Below the pieces are notes generated by a model. The model ran no database searches, had not been told where the DNA came from, and was given only the letters and a program-made list of their open reading frames with translations. Position numbers and translations under genes: made by a program. A stretch of DNA of 22,152 nucleotides from DAOTUL01 sp034437435 (lineage in GTDB: Bacteria; Chloroflexota; Anaerolineae; Aggregatilineales; Phototrophicaceae). The stretch lies in NCBI GenBank assembly GCA_964417785.1, contig CAYQJO010000050.1, positions 1 through 22,152 on the forward strand, read 5' to 3'. This document shows, one piece after another, positions 8,271 to 15,859 of this stretch. Position 1 is the first letter of the stretch. Every line of letters starts with the position of its first letter.

Positions 8271-11200
8271 CTAGCCTGCAATACGAGTGAACATACGTGA
8301 CGCGATCTCGTCGAACACCGTCTGGAGTTCTTCCGGACCGGGTGCATTGTAGTAGTTGCCGCAGCTTTCTTGAGGCGTGCGTGTCTGGACCTGTGCCAGA
8401 TTCTCCGCCAGGTTTGCCCCCGTACCACGATATCTGTAGGGGGCCTCCGGTTCACAGGGGTCTTTGGGACCCCAATCCTCGACATTGCCGTCCAGGGTGA
8501 AACCCCGGTAGTTGTTGTCGGCGTAATTGTCGTCGTCGAACTCTCGCCAGTCCTGCTGGGCGTCGTTGTCGATGGTGAAGTTATCGCCCACATCGGCGAT
8601 GTAGCGCAGCAGTTCCTCACCCAGGCAGTCCTCGACATTATCGGCGCAACTGCCGCTGCCGTTGTCGAACGTCAGGCCGAAGCCAATGGTGAAGATAGTC
8701 GGCAGCACGGCGTCGTCGCCGGTGTCAAAATTGACCTGCCCGATGAAGTCGGCCCAGTCACGGGCGTAGTCGTCCACGTCGTAGAGCGGGTCGCAGGGGT
8801 TGTTGGCATCGCCGTAAACGCCGATGTCCACGTCGTAGATGTTGCCGCGCACCTTGTTCCACTCGGTCTCGTTCAGACCAGTGGGGTTATCGACGATCTC
8901 CCCGCCTTCCAGGTAATCACGGTCTTCTGCACCTGGTCCAAAGCCGACCGCGAATTCCGGATCGCCCACATTGCTGTCGCCGCCATCGCGGGCCATCCGC
9001 GTCGGCAGGCAGAAGTGGCGTGTGACCGGGCTGGTATCCGAGCAGTAGGGGAAGCCCTCGACCGTCTGGCGCAGCAGTTCGCCGAAAGGCCCGTCTGGCG
9101 CGATGCCGTAGGGACACAGGCCATAAGCACCGTAGTCGTAGTTGCTGCCGACACCAAATCGATTCTCGGATGTCGGATCATTCGGGTAGCTACAACCACC
9201 TCCGGCACATTCATACGGCTGGGCTGGCTCGACCTTGGTACCACCCACACGTACCGGATCGCTGGCACCGGCGGCACCGTCACTCAACATAATCATGACC
9301 CACACCGTCCCCTCGCGGCGGCTGGTGGCGGCGTCGGTGAGGGCGTTGTTGCCCTCACGCAAACCGGCCCCGATGTTGGTGCCGCGACAGGGGGCCTGCC
9401 GCTCGTAGGTGTCGAAGCGTGTCAGTTCATCTGAGAAGTAATTGGTGTTGGCCGTCTGCCATTCACCGGCGAACAGGTTGGGGTTCATGAAGTTGCTGAT
9501 GGCCGGCTGGCCCTCGTCTTCGGGGAACAGCATGTTCCGATTGGCGTACATACTGTAGTTCTGCACCATGACCGCGTTCAAAATATCGCAGTTGAAGCGG
9601 CTGGGGTAGTTGTTGAGCGCACTGCCATTGCGGAAACTGGCTTCCGGATCGGAGTAATCGATCAGCACCGACGAACCGGGGTTTTCGCCTTCCAGCGTGA
9701 TACCGGAGGCGAAGGCGGTCTCGAAATCTCGGTCGATGTAATTATCTCCATCCTCATCCACACCCGTAATCCAGCCGCCGCCGTATTCGTTCCAGGCATA
9801 GTAGTTGGGGTCGGCTCGCACGCCGACATACTCGTTCAGCACGCGCACGGCCTCGTCCAGGTCCTCGATCATGTGCGAGTAATTGGAGCCGTCGAAACTG
9901 CCCTCCGAGCCATCGGGGTCGATGATGAAAGCCGTCTTGTCGAAGGTGACGAAACCGACACGGTCGCCGCGCAGGAAGTCGATCCGCTGCAAGAAGAGCC
10001 GGGTGGCGTCGCGGGCGTCCTTGAAGGGCTGGCATATCAGATCGTCGAAGTAGAGGTCGTTGCCCTGGGCGAACTCATCGTCACCCACCGCCGTCTGGAT
10101 TTCCCCATCGATAGTCACACGCCCGTTGCTGGGGTCGTTGCAGCAGCCGTAAAAGTTGTAGGTCGGCACAAACCCCGACCACATCGGAATGGTATCTGGA
10201 TCGCCGTCGTTGAGAAACTCCCAATCGTAGGAGTCGAGCGTCCGTTCCATACCGTCTTCGTCGTAAAACGATTCATTCTCGTACAGGTCCAGCAGGTATT
10301 CACCGCCGAAGTCCTCCACCGTCAGACGGCGCGAGTAGGGGAAGAAACGCACCCGGCAGGCTTCACGCGGGTGGTTCTGGTCGCCGTACTCGCTCTGGAT
10401 GTCATCGGGGACGAAGGAATACACCGGGTAGTATTTGCTCGATTGATCCTCGTAGAAGCCGACCGTCGCCGGGTCATCGACATAACCGCTGCCTGCCGGA
10501 TCGCCATCCGGATTGTTGGCCGTATCCAGTGGCGAGCCGTCGGTGTCCAGGTAGTGGAGCCGGTTGTTGACCTCCTGCTGGGAGCGGCTGAGAATCTGGT
10601 CGCGCCAGAACCAGTCCTGGAACCAGTCATTGCCGTAGAAATTGTTGGCGGGTTCGCCGTAAGCGTCACCGGCAAAGGTGAGTTCGGGATAACTGCCGAA
10701 GGTGTCCACGTCCATCGGTGGGGTGCCGCCGTTATCCGCGTCCGGTCCCCAACTCCCCAGGCGGCTGAGGACCGAGCTTTCGCTCTCGTTGGCAGTGTTC
10801 CAGTAGCGCTGCGAGATGTGGGTTTCCAGGCGCGGCGGGATATAGGCCATGCCCATATCGACCATGGCCCAGTCTTCGTAGGTGGTGTCTTGCAGCATGG
10901 ATTCGGACACGTCCATGACGATCACCACATCCATGACCGCTGTCTCGGAGATGGCGGAAGCCTGCAAGGTGACATCCTGGAAGCCGATCAGCTTGAGGAA
11001 GACCGTCGGCGAGTTGATCTGCGCCGTCACACGCACCAGCTTGCGCTGGTCGCCGGTGCAGATTTCCGAGTCGCCTTTGGTGGCGGCTTCGTTCAGCCGT
11101 TCGTATTCCTCTTTCCAGTTCTCGAAGTTCTCGCGGGCTTGGTCGATGTCGGCCTGCGATGCACCATCATCGACTCGCTGCTCCCAGATACCGGCCCATT

Positions 11201-11651
11201 TATCCATCTCGTCTTTGGCGTTCAGCAGGGCGTTGTTATCGGCGTCGCTGAGCAGGTCCAGGCCGATTCCGCCCGGCAGTTCATCGCTGTCTTCGGGGAT
11301 AGGGTTGCCATCCTGGTCGAGTGGGCGACCGTTCTCATCGTATTCGATCGGTACCTGATCGGCACGCGGCTGGTTGTGGCAGGTCTCCACGAACACATCG
11401 CGGGGGTCCAGGCCGTGAAATTCGATATACTGGCGGGCCGTCAGGCTGACGGTTGCAATCGATTGATCCTGGCGCATCTGTCCGGCTGCTGCAATCGCCG
11501 CCGCGTCCACCGCCCGCCGCAGCGTACTGTAGCGCACGAACAGAATCGAGATGTCGGTGGTGATGCCGACGAACAGCAGCAGCGCGATCATCGCCAGCGC
11601 CAGGATGACGATGGATTGGCCGATCTGCCCGCGTCTCAACAAACGTCTCAT
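8271..11651 (-). CDS. TadG-like protein with a heavily expanded von Willebrand A domain
   Basis: This protein of about 1,126 residues (counted here from an ATG six bases upstream at 11657) has an N-terminal Tad-type hydrophobic segment (QSIVILALAMIALLLFVG, ~14-31) and the TadG-like ALRRAVDAAAIAAAG-type helix. A von Willebrand A domain follows. Its metal site is complete: DVSES (249-253), Thr760 in GTNIGAGL and Asp793 in MLSDG. The terminal strand and helix (TIFTIGFGL; ELLRYIADVGDNF) are also recognisable. Insertions of about 290 residues (255-540) and 170 residues (585-755) separate these elements. A DEDGDNYID calcium-loop-like motif lies at 634-642. Inserts are Asp/Tyr/Gly-rich. TadG-like proteins are extracytoplasmic and thought to act in pilus assembly or adhesion. 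ATG 11651 is preferred because AGAGGG is then seven bases upstream. Confidence 0.82.
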   Translation of the reverse strand: MRRLLRRGQIGQSIVILALAMIALLLFVGITTDISILFVRYSTLRRAVDAAAIAAAGQMRQDQSIATVSLTARQYIEFHGLDPRDVFVETCHNQPRADQVPIEYDENGRPLDQDGNPIPEDSDELPGGIGLDLLSDADNNALLNAKDEMDKWAGIWEQRVDDGASQADIDQARENFENWKEEYERLNEAATKGDSEICTGDQRKLVRVTAQINSPTVFLKLIGFQDVTLQASAISETAVMDVVIVMDVSESMLQDTTYEDWAMVDMGMAYIPPRLETHISQRYWNTANESESSVLSRLGSWGPDADNGGTPPMDVDTFGSYPELTFAGDAYGEPANNFYGNDWFQDWFWRDQILSRSQQEVNNRLHYLDTDGSPLDTANNPDGDPAGSGYVDDPATVGFYEDQSSKYYPVYSFVPDDIQSEYGDQNHPREACRVRFFPYSRRLTVEDFGGEYLLDLYENESFYDEDGMERTLDSYDWEFLNDGDPDTIPMWSGFVPTYNFYGCCNDPSNGRVTIDGEIQTAVGDDEFAQGNDLYFDDLICQPFKDARDATRLFLQRIDFLRGDRVGFVTFDKTAFIIDPDGSEGSFDGSNYSHMIEDLDEAVRVLNEYVGVRADPNYYAWNEYGGGWITGVDEDGDNYIDRDFETAFASGITLEGENPGSSVLIDYSDPEASFRNGSALNNYPSRFNCDILNAVMVQNYSMYANRNMLFPEDEGQPAISNFMNPNLFAGEWQTANTNYFSDELTRFDTYERQAPCRGTNIGAGLREGNNALTDAATSRREGTVWVMIMLSDGAAGASDPVRVGGTKVEPAQPYECAGGGCSYPNDPTSENRFGVGSNYDYGAYGLCPYGIAPDGPFGELLRQTVEGFPYCSDTSPVTRHFCLPTRMARDGGDSNVGDPEFAVGFGPGAEDRDYLEGGEIVDNPTGLNETEWNKVRGNIYDVDIGVYGDANNPCDPLYDVDDYARDWADFIGQVNFDTGDDAVLPTIFTIGFGLTFDNGSGSCADNVEDCLGEELLRYIADVGDNFTIDNDAQQDWREFDDDNYADNNYRGFTLDGNVEDWGPKDPCEPEAPYRYRGTGANLAENLAQVQTRTPQESCGNYYNAPGPEELQTVFDEIASRMFTRIAG

Positions 11652-11662
11652 ACTCATTCCCT

Positions 11663-13207
11663 CTATTCGTAGCCTTCTACGACATCGTAGTCCCAGGTGC
11701 AGCCGGTCTTGCCGGTATCCTGCAACAGAATCTGGCAGCGCTGGTAGTCGATGTTGGGTGCCGCTGCCGCCACCGGGAAGGCCGAGTAGACATAAATCGT
11801 CTTCTGGTCGTCACCGAGGGCCTGATAAACCGGCGAGAACACCGGGAAGTCCAGCAGCAGATGGTGCTGCCAGTAAATTTCCACCAGGATCACGCCCTGG
11901 TTGGTATAGAACTCGCTCACATCTTCATCAACGCAAAAGCCACTTTCATCGCAGTCCTTGCCGAAGTCCGGATCGACCTCGCTGCGTATCTGCTGGATTT
12001 CACCGGGCGACATCTGGAAACCCTGGTTGCGCATGAGTTCCTGGATGTCGTAGATGGTCCATTCCGAGCCGTAGCAGAAGACCGTGTACTGGTTGCCGTC
12101 ATCCAACACCACCGGCGTAGACGATAGCTGGTGATAGCCGGTGTAGCTGAAACCGCGCTGCATCTCCAGGTCGGTGTCGTAGCCGGTCGAAACCCATGCG
12201 CCCCCTTCCCGGATCGCCAGTTCCAACGGATAGGTGTCGATCAGGTCGCCAGGTGCGGTGTGGGTTTTCTGGTTTTTGTCGATGATGACAGCGCCGGTAT
12301 CGTACACCCAGGCGACATCGGGCGAGATTTCGTTGTTGATGTAATCGAAGGGGTCGCGTTCCAGTTCGGTGATCGGCCCAACAACCGTGTCCGGGTTATC
12401 CACACGGCGGTAGACATTGCACTCATTGGCCCGGTTGGGGAAGCGCCCGACGACCACCGGGATGTGGGTCTGGTTGCCGCCGCGCCAGTATTCATCGTAG
12501 AAACCGCCGGTGTCGTTGATTGGCTGCGAGACAGGCACATACCGGGGTGAACTGCCATCCACCAGCAGCGGTATATCACCGCCTTCACCGAAGACCGCAA
12601 CAGTCTCGCGATTGTCCACCATCTGCACCGAGAACACCGAGATAATCACATCGTCAATGCGCTCCTCGTCGGGAATATCATCGCCGTACTTGATCTCCAA
12701 CGGGTCCATCGATTGGAGCATCTGGCACAGGATCAAGTTGTAAAAGCCGACATAGGTGTTGGTCGGTGGCGGACACTGGCGCACATCATAGCGCTGGCGG
12801 GCCACGCCGGTGACGTAAGCATCGCCTTCCCATTGTGATTGCTTCCAGAAGTCACAGTTAGCATCGTCTTCACCTTCGGCGCACCAGCCCTCCCCTCTGT
12901 CAGGATTGGGCCAGTTCGGATCGGTGAAGGGCAAATCCGGGTGATAGGACAGCGTCTCGTTCCAGTTCAACGGGCTGTAATCGCCCTGGAGAACCGCGCC
13001 GCGCCGCGCACCCAGGCGGGTGACTTCCAGCAGGGTCAGGTAGTTGCTGGCGTACCAGCCAATCTCGACAATGCCGATAATCAGGATAATCAAAAGCGGG
13101 GTGACAAGGGTCATCTCGACGACGCTCTGCCCGCGTGACCGGTCTTTGCCGTAGCTGGCGGGAGTCCCGTCGAGAATCTCCACAATTTTTCGGACTAATT
13201 TACGCAT
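11663..13207 (-). CDS. TadE-like pseudopilin with an enlarged ectodomain
   Basis: This 514-residue protein has a type IV prepilin-like leader, unusually long for this family. Basic residues 1-25 end in RGQSVVEMTLVTPLLIILI, with Gly26 before the cleavage point and Glu31 at +5, then a membrane segment of about 20 residues. The helix ASNYLTLLEVTRLGARRGAV follows the TadE pattern. The remaining ~430 residues are predicted extracytoplasmic, acidic and aromatic, with scattered cysteines. No further domain is recognised. Normal TadE proteins are about 150-200 residues. It is the first gene of the three-gene unit, and its stop codon (11665-11663) lies within the ribosome site of the von Willebrand A gene. 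Its own ribosome site is weak (GGGGTTGAG). Confidence 0.78.
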   Translation of the reverse strand: MRKLVRKIVEILDGTPASYGKDRSRGQSVVEMTLVTPLLIILIIGIVEIGWYASNYLTLLEVTRLGARRGAVLQGDYSPLNWNETLSYHPDLPFTDPNWPNPDRGEGWCAEGEDDANCDFWKQSQWEGDAYVTGVARQRYDVRQCPPPTNTYVGFYNLILCQMLQSMDPLEIKYGDDIPDEERIDDVIISVFSVQMVDNRETVAVFGEGGDIPLLVDGSSPRYVPVSQPINDTGGFYDEYWRGGNQTHIPVVVGRFPNRANECNVYRRVDNPDTVVGPITELERDPFDYINNEISPDVAWVYDTGAVIIDKNQKTHTAPGDLIDTYPLELAIREGGAWVSTGYDTDLEMQRGFSYTGYHQLSSTPVVLDDGNQYTVFCYGSEWTIYDIQELMRNQGFQMSPGEIQQIRSEVDPDFGKDCDESGFCVDEDVSEFYTNQGVILVEIYWQHHLLLDFPVFSPVYQALGDDQKTIYVYSAFPVAAAAPNIDYQRCQILLQDTGKTGCTWDYDVVEGYE

Positions 13208-13334
13208 GGCTCAACCCCATAGAATTAAGAACGGTACTTCTACCTTCTCTTTGTTAATCATACCATAGGGGTAGGACGCAGAAACGAAGGGACATGTCAA
13301 TAAATGATAGGAAATTGTTCAAACTTCGGGGGTA

Positions 13335-13434
13335 GGGCGCAACAGCGCTGCGCCCCTTGTATGGCAAGCGGACGCGCAGAAGCGCGTCCCTACATCTAGA
13401 TCGCGTCGTAGGGACGGCATTCTTGCCGTCCGCC
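13335..13434. repeat. Composite palindromic intergenic repeat (copy 1)
   Basis: Three hairpins lie in a row upstream of the Tad-like operon. The first pairs 13335-13341 with 13349-13355. The second pairs GGACGCGC (13370-13377) with GCGCGTCC (13382-13389). The third pairs GGACGGCA (13412-13419) with TGCCGTCC (13424-13431). The last two are further related by outer inverted repeats: GTCCCTAC at 13386-13393 with GTAGGGAC at 13408-13415, and GCGGAC with GTCCGC at the outer edges. A second copy of the GCGGACGCG...CGCGTCCCTAC...TCTTGCCGTCC pattern is at 18849-18890. This looks like a REP- or MITE-like dispersed element; no transposase is present. Confidence 0.75.
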
Positions 13435-13440
13435 GCATCG

Positions 13441-13686
13441 TTACTCCGCTTTGCTCAGCGGTCCATCATCGACTCCGGTGGCGTCCCGGCTAAACAGCGC
13501 AAAGCCCAGACCGATCTCACGCAGGTCCTCGCCGCCGCTGCCGCCACCGGCACCCATAAACGACCAGCCATCGCTCAACAGCTTGGACATCTCCCATTCC
13601 GCTTCGGAACGGCTCAACACGCTTTCACCTTCGTAGCCGGGGCCACGCTCCAGAATAAACACGACCATTTTGACTTCTTTTGCCAT
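13441..13686 (-). CDS. Small hypothetical protein (81 aa)
   Basis: I do not recognise this protein with confidence. It is supported as a gene by a strong ribosome site (AAGGAG, seven bases before the ATG) and good codon use. It has a strand-like start (MVVFILERG), an acidic/aromatic helix (SEAEWEMSKLLSDGWSFMG), a glycine run and a strand GFALFSRD. The pattern of helix, then GW, then a strand ending in 'F.R' is loosely reminiscent of DUF4177-type small proteins, but this is weak. There is no signal peptide or membrane segment, so it is probably cytoplasmic. It lies between the two palindromic repeat elements, downstream of the alpha/beta hydrolase gene on the same strand. Coding confidence is moderate to good; function is unknown. 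Confidence 0.65.
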   Translation of the reverse strand: MAKEVKMVVFILERGPGYEGESVLSRSEAEWEMSKLLSDGWSFMGAGGGSGGEDLREIGLGFALFSRDATGVDDGPLSKAE

Positions 13687-13713
13687 CCAACGACTCCTTT
13701 TTTGTGCGTCTGG

Positions 13714-13765
13714 ACCTCACCCCCTGGCCCCCTCTCCAAATTGGAGAGGGGGTTGGGGGTGAGGT
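13714..13765. repeat. Near-perfect 52-bp palindrome (CCTCACCCCC...GGGGGTGAGG)
   Basis: The outer 11 bases (ACCTCACCCCC / GGGGGTGAGGT) and an inner 12-base arm (CCCCCTCTCCAA / TTGGAGAGGGGG) pair exactly, separated by a small mismatch (TGG against TT). It lies between the small ORF and the hydrolase gene on the - strand. From memory, closely similar CCTCACCCC-type palindromes occur as dispersed repeats in several phyla including Chloroflexota. It could also end transcription of the EamA-MurA-hydrolase operon, although no T-tract follows. Confidence 0.75.
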
Positions 13766-13796
13766 TGAAACCATCCACATTATACACAGATGCCGC

Positions 13797-14573
13797 TCAC
13801 TGCGCGTTAAGAGTCGCGGCGAAAAGCGAGTCCATCGCCCGTGCCACCTGGGCCGGATGATCGAGATAACTGTAATGGCCGCCGGGCAGCACCACCAACC
13901 CGGCGTCCGGGATCAGCTTTTCCAGCAGTTGCCCCTGCCACAGCGGTGTATCGTCGTCCTGGTCGCCCCACAGCAGCAGCGTCGGCACCGCCACCCGTGC
14001 AGCGGTGTCGCGCAGGTCCTCATTGACCACGTTCACGAAGGTCTGGCGCATCAAGCCGCTGGTGTTCTGGAAATCCGCCGAGCCGTAGCGCTCCCCGTAC
14101 CAGATGCGCAAACGCTCGGAGACACCCTTCAACCCGACCGCCCGCAGCGAATCGCGCACGCCCTTGTATGCGCTCTGGCGCAACTGGCGCAGCAGCGGCG
14201 TCTTTGGCCGGATTCCGGCGCTGTCGGCCAGAGCCAGCGCCATCACCCGGTCGGGATGGTCCGCGCCGAGGACCAGCCCCAGCCGCCCGCCGAACGAATG
14301 CCCGAACAGGCAGAAGCGATCCAGCCCCTGTGCATCGGCGTAGGCCAGCACGAAACGGGCGTAATCGTGGACATCCCAGGCATGCGGCGGTGGGTTGCTG
14401 CCGCCGAATCCGGGCAAATCGAGCGCGTATATCCGGTACCGGCGTAAGTGCTGCGCCAGCGGCCACACCAGATCGAGGTTGGCCCCCCATCCATGCAGCA
14501 TCAACACCGGCACGGCGTCGGCGTCGCCGGCCTGCTTGTGATTGATCGCCAGCCCGTCGATGGTCAAGGTCAC
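13797..14573 (-). CDS. Alpha/beta hydrolase
   Basis: This 258-residue protein is a typical alpha/beta hydrolase. It has the oxyanion-hole motif LMLHGWGAN, the strand LDLPGFGGS, and the nucleophile elbow GHSFGG with Ser93. The acid residue lies in LLLWGDQDDDTP and the catalytic histidine in GGHYSYLDHP. A cap region lies between (roughly residues 125-185). Members act as esterases, lactonases, C-C hydrolases or thioesterases; the substrate cannot be inferred. The start is the GTG at 14573, whose last two bases form the stop of the upstream MurA-like gene (GTGA). A longer frame reaching 14798 runs out of frame through the MurA-like gene and is rejected. There is no signal peptide, so it is cytoplasmic. 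It is the last gene of the EamA-MurA-like-hydrolase operon. Confidence 0.86.
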   Translation of the reverse strand: MTLTIDGLAINHKQAGDADAVPVLMLHGWGANLDLVWPLAQHLRRYRIYALDLPGFGGSNPPPHAWDVHDYARFVLAYADAQGLDRFCLFGHSFGGRLGLVLGADHPDRVMALALADSAGIRPKTPLLRQLRQSAYKGVRDSLRAVGLKGVSERLRIWYGERYGSADFQNTSGLMRQTFVNVVNEDLRDTAARVAVPTLLLWGDQDDDTPLWQGQLLEKLIPDAGLVVLPGGHYSYLDHPAQVARAMDSLFAATLNAQ

Positions 14574-15844
14574 GCGCCGGATTGCTCCTCGATAGTGGTC
14601 TGCGCTCCCAGCGCTTTGAGCTTGCTCACCACGCCGTCGAAGTTGCGCCGCAAGACCTGGGCGTTGTCGATGACGGTCTCGCCCCGGGCTACGAGCGCCG
14701 CCGCCAGCATACCGAGTCCGGCCCGCACATCGGGCGAGTCCATGTAAATCGCAAACAGCGGCGACGGTCCGACCACGATGGCCCGGTGGGGATCGCACAG
14801 CACAATTTGCGCCCCCATCGCCTTGAGCTTATCGATAAAGATCAGCCGGTTGTGGAACAGCTTCTCATGGATGAGCGAAGTACCGCGTGCCTGGGTCGCC
14901 ACCACCGTCGCCACCGCCACCAGGTCCGAGGGGAAACCGGGCCAGGGCGCAGTCTCGATGGACGAATCCACATCTTCTTCGCGGTTGGAGACACTCAACG
15001 CGCCGTGTTTCGGCACGAAGACCAGGTCGTCGTCGCAGTCCAGGTCGATGCCAAGCCGCCGGTAAATGCGGTCAATAATGCGCATATCGTCGCGGCGTGT
15101 GCCGCTTATCTGCACCCGCCCGCCGCACAGGGCGCTGATGGCGGCCACGCTGGCGACTTCGATGTGGTCGGGGCCGACGGTTACGTCCACGCCCTTGAGT
15201 GTATCCGCGCCGAACACCCGCAGCACATTCGAGCCGACCCCCTGAATCTGCGCTCCCATCAATTCCAGCATACGGGCCAATTCCTGCACATGCGGCTCCG
15301 ACGCGGCGTTGTGGATCAGGGTTTCCTTGCCGAAGCAGACCGCCAGCATCAGCACCATCGCCGTCGCCGTCACGCTGGCCTGAGTCAGCATGATGTCCTG
15401 GTAATCCCAGGTGGCCGCCCGGATTTCCAGCGCCCCATCGACCGTCACCACATCCAGGCCCAGGCTGCGCAGCGCTTCCAGGTGGGTGCGGATGCGGTTG
15501 AGCGGGTAATCGACCTCGACACGCACATACTGCCGCCGCGCCAGGATCGGCGCGAGAAAGAGCATGGCCGCCGTCGAACCGGCGATGTCGGGCGTCAGCG
15601 TGCGTCTGGCGATCTGTTCCGTCTGGATGTACAGGGTGTGGTCGTCGGTGCGCGTATAGTGGCTGCCCAATGTTTCGGCGGTCGAGATCATCGTTTCCAC
15701 CGACAGCGTGCCGGGAACATTGCGCAGCGTGACCCGCTCCTCCGCCAGCATCGACGCGGCAATCAGCGCGATGGCGGCATTGGTGTTGCCCGATGGCTGG
15801 TACGTCCCGTTGAGGGCATGGCCGCCCTGGACCCGAATCCGCAT
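14570..15844 (-). CDS. MurA-like protein of the EPSP synthase family lacking several catalytic residues
   Basis: This 424-residue protein aligns over its full length with UDP-N-acetylglucosamine 1-carboxyvinyltransferase. It has VQGGHALNGTYQPSG at the start, NAASEPHVQELARMLELMGA, WPGFPSDL (the catalytic Asp equivalent, Asp307) and SPDVRAG (Arg374). By my alignment the PEP-binding lysine of SGAKNAAL is replaced (SGNTNAAI, Thr21). The Arg91-equivalent is Ala. The loop that carries Cys115 and Arg120 is shortened and has neither. The usual reaction is transfer of enolpyruvate from PEP to UDP-GlcNAc, the first committed step of peptidoglycan synthesis. With these changes, ordinary MurA activity is doubtful and a different or regulatory role is possible. 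AAAGGTGG precedes the ATG by seven bases. The gene sits 15 bases after the EamA gene and overlaps the hydrolase gene. Confidence 0.82.
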   Translation of the reverse strand: MRIRVQGGHALNGTYQPSGNTNAAIALIAASMLAEERVTLRNVPGTLSVETMISTAETLGSHYTRTDDHTLYIQTEQIARRTLTPDIAGSTAAMLFLAPILARRQYVRVEVDYPLNRIRTHLEALRSLGLDVVTVDGALEIRAATWDYQDIMLTQASVTATAMVLMLAVCFGKETLIHNAASEPHVQELARMLELMGAQIQGVGSNVLRVFGADTLKGVDVTVGPDHIEVASVAAISALCGGRVQISGTRRDDMRIIDRIYRRLGIDLDCDDDLVFVPKHGALSVSNREEDVDSSIETAPWPGFPSDLVAVATVVATQARGTSLIHEKLFHNRLIFIDKLKAMGAQIVLCDPHRAIVVGPSPLFAIYMDSPDVRAGLGMLAAALVARGETVIDNAQVLRRNFDGVVSKLKALGAQTTIEEQSGA

Positions 15845-15859
15845 GGGGAAACCACCTTT

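Noticed and set aside
9873..11672. 599-codon open frame on the + strand opposite the VWA gene
   Set aside because: It is an antisense shadow of a GC-rich coding region, with valine-rich low-complexity sequence, no domain and no ribosome site.
13257..13300. Promoter for the Tad-like operon built from TTGACA (13300-13295) and TATGAT (13262-13257) on the - strand
   Set aside because: Both hexamers are good, but they are 32 bases apart, too far for one sigma70 promoter; neither has a matching partner at normal spacing.
14574..14798. N-terminal extension of the alpha/beta hydrolase
   Set aside because: It runs out of frame through the MurA-like gene, is Arg/Gly/Ala-rich, and the GTGA overlap at 14570-14573 gives a natural start.
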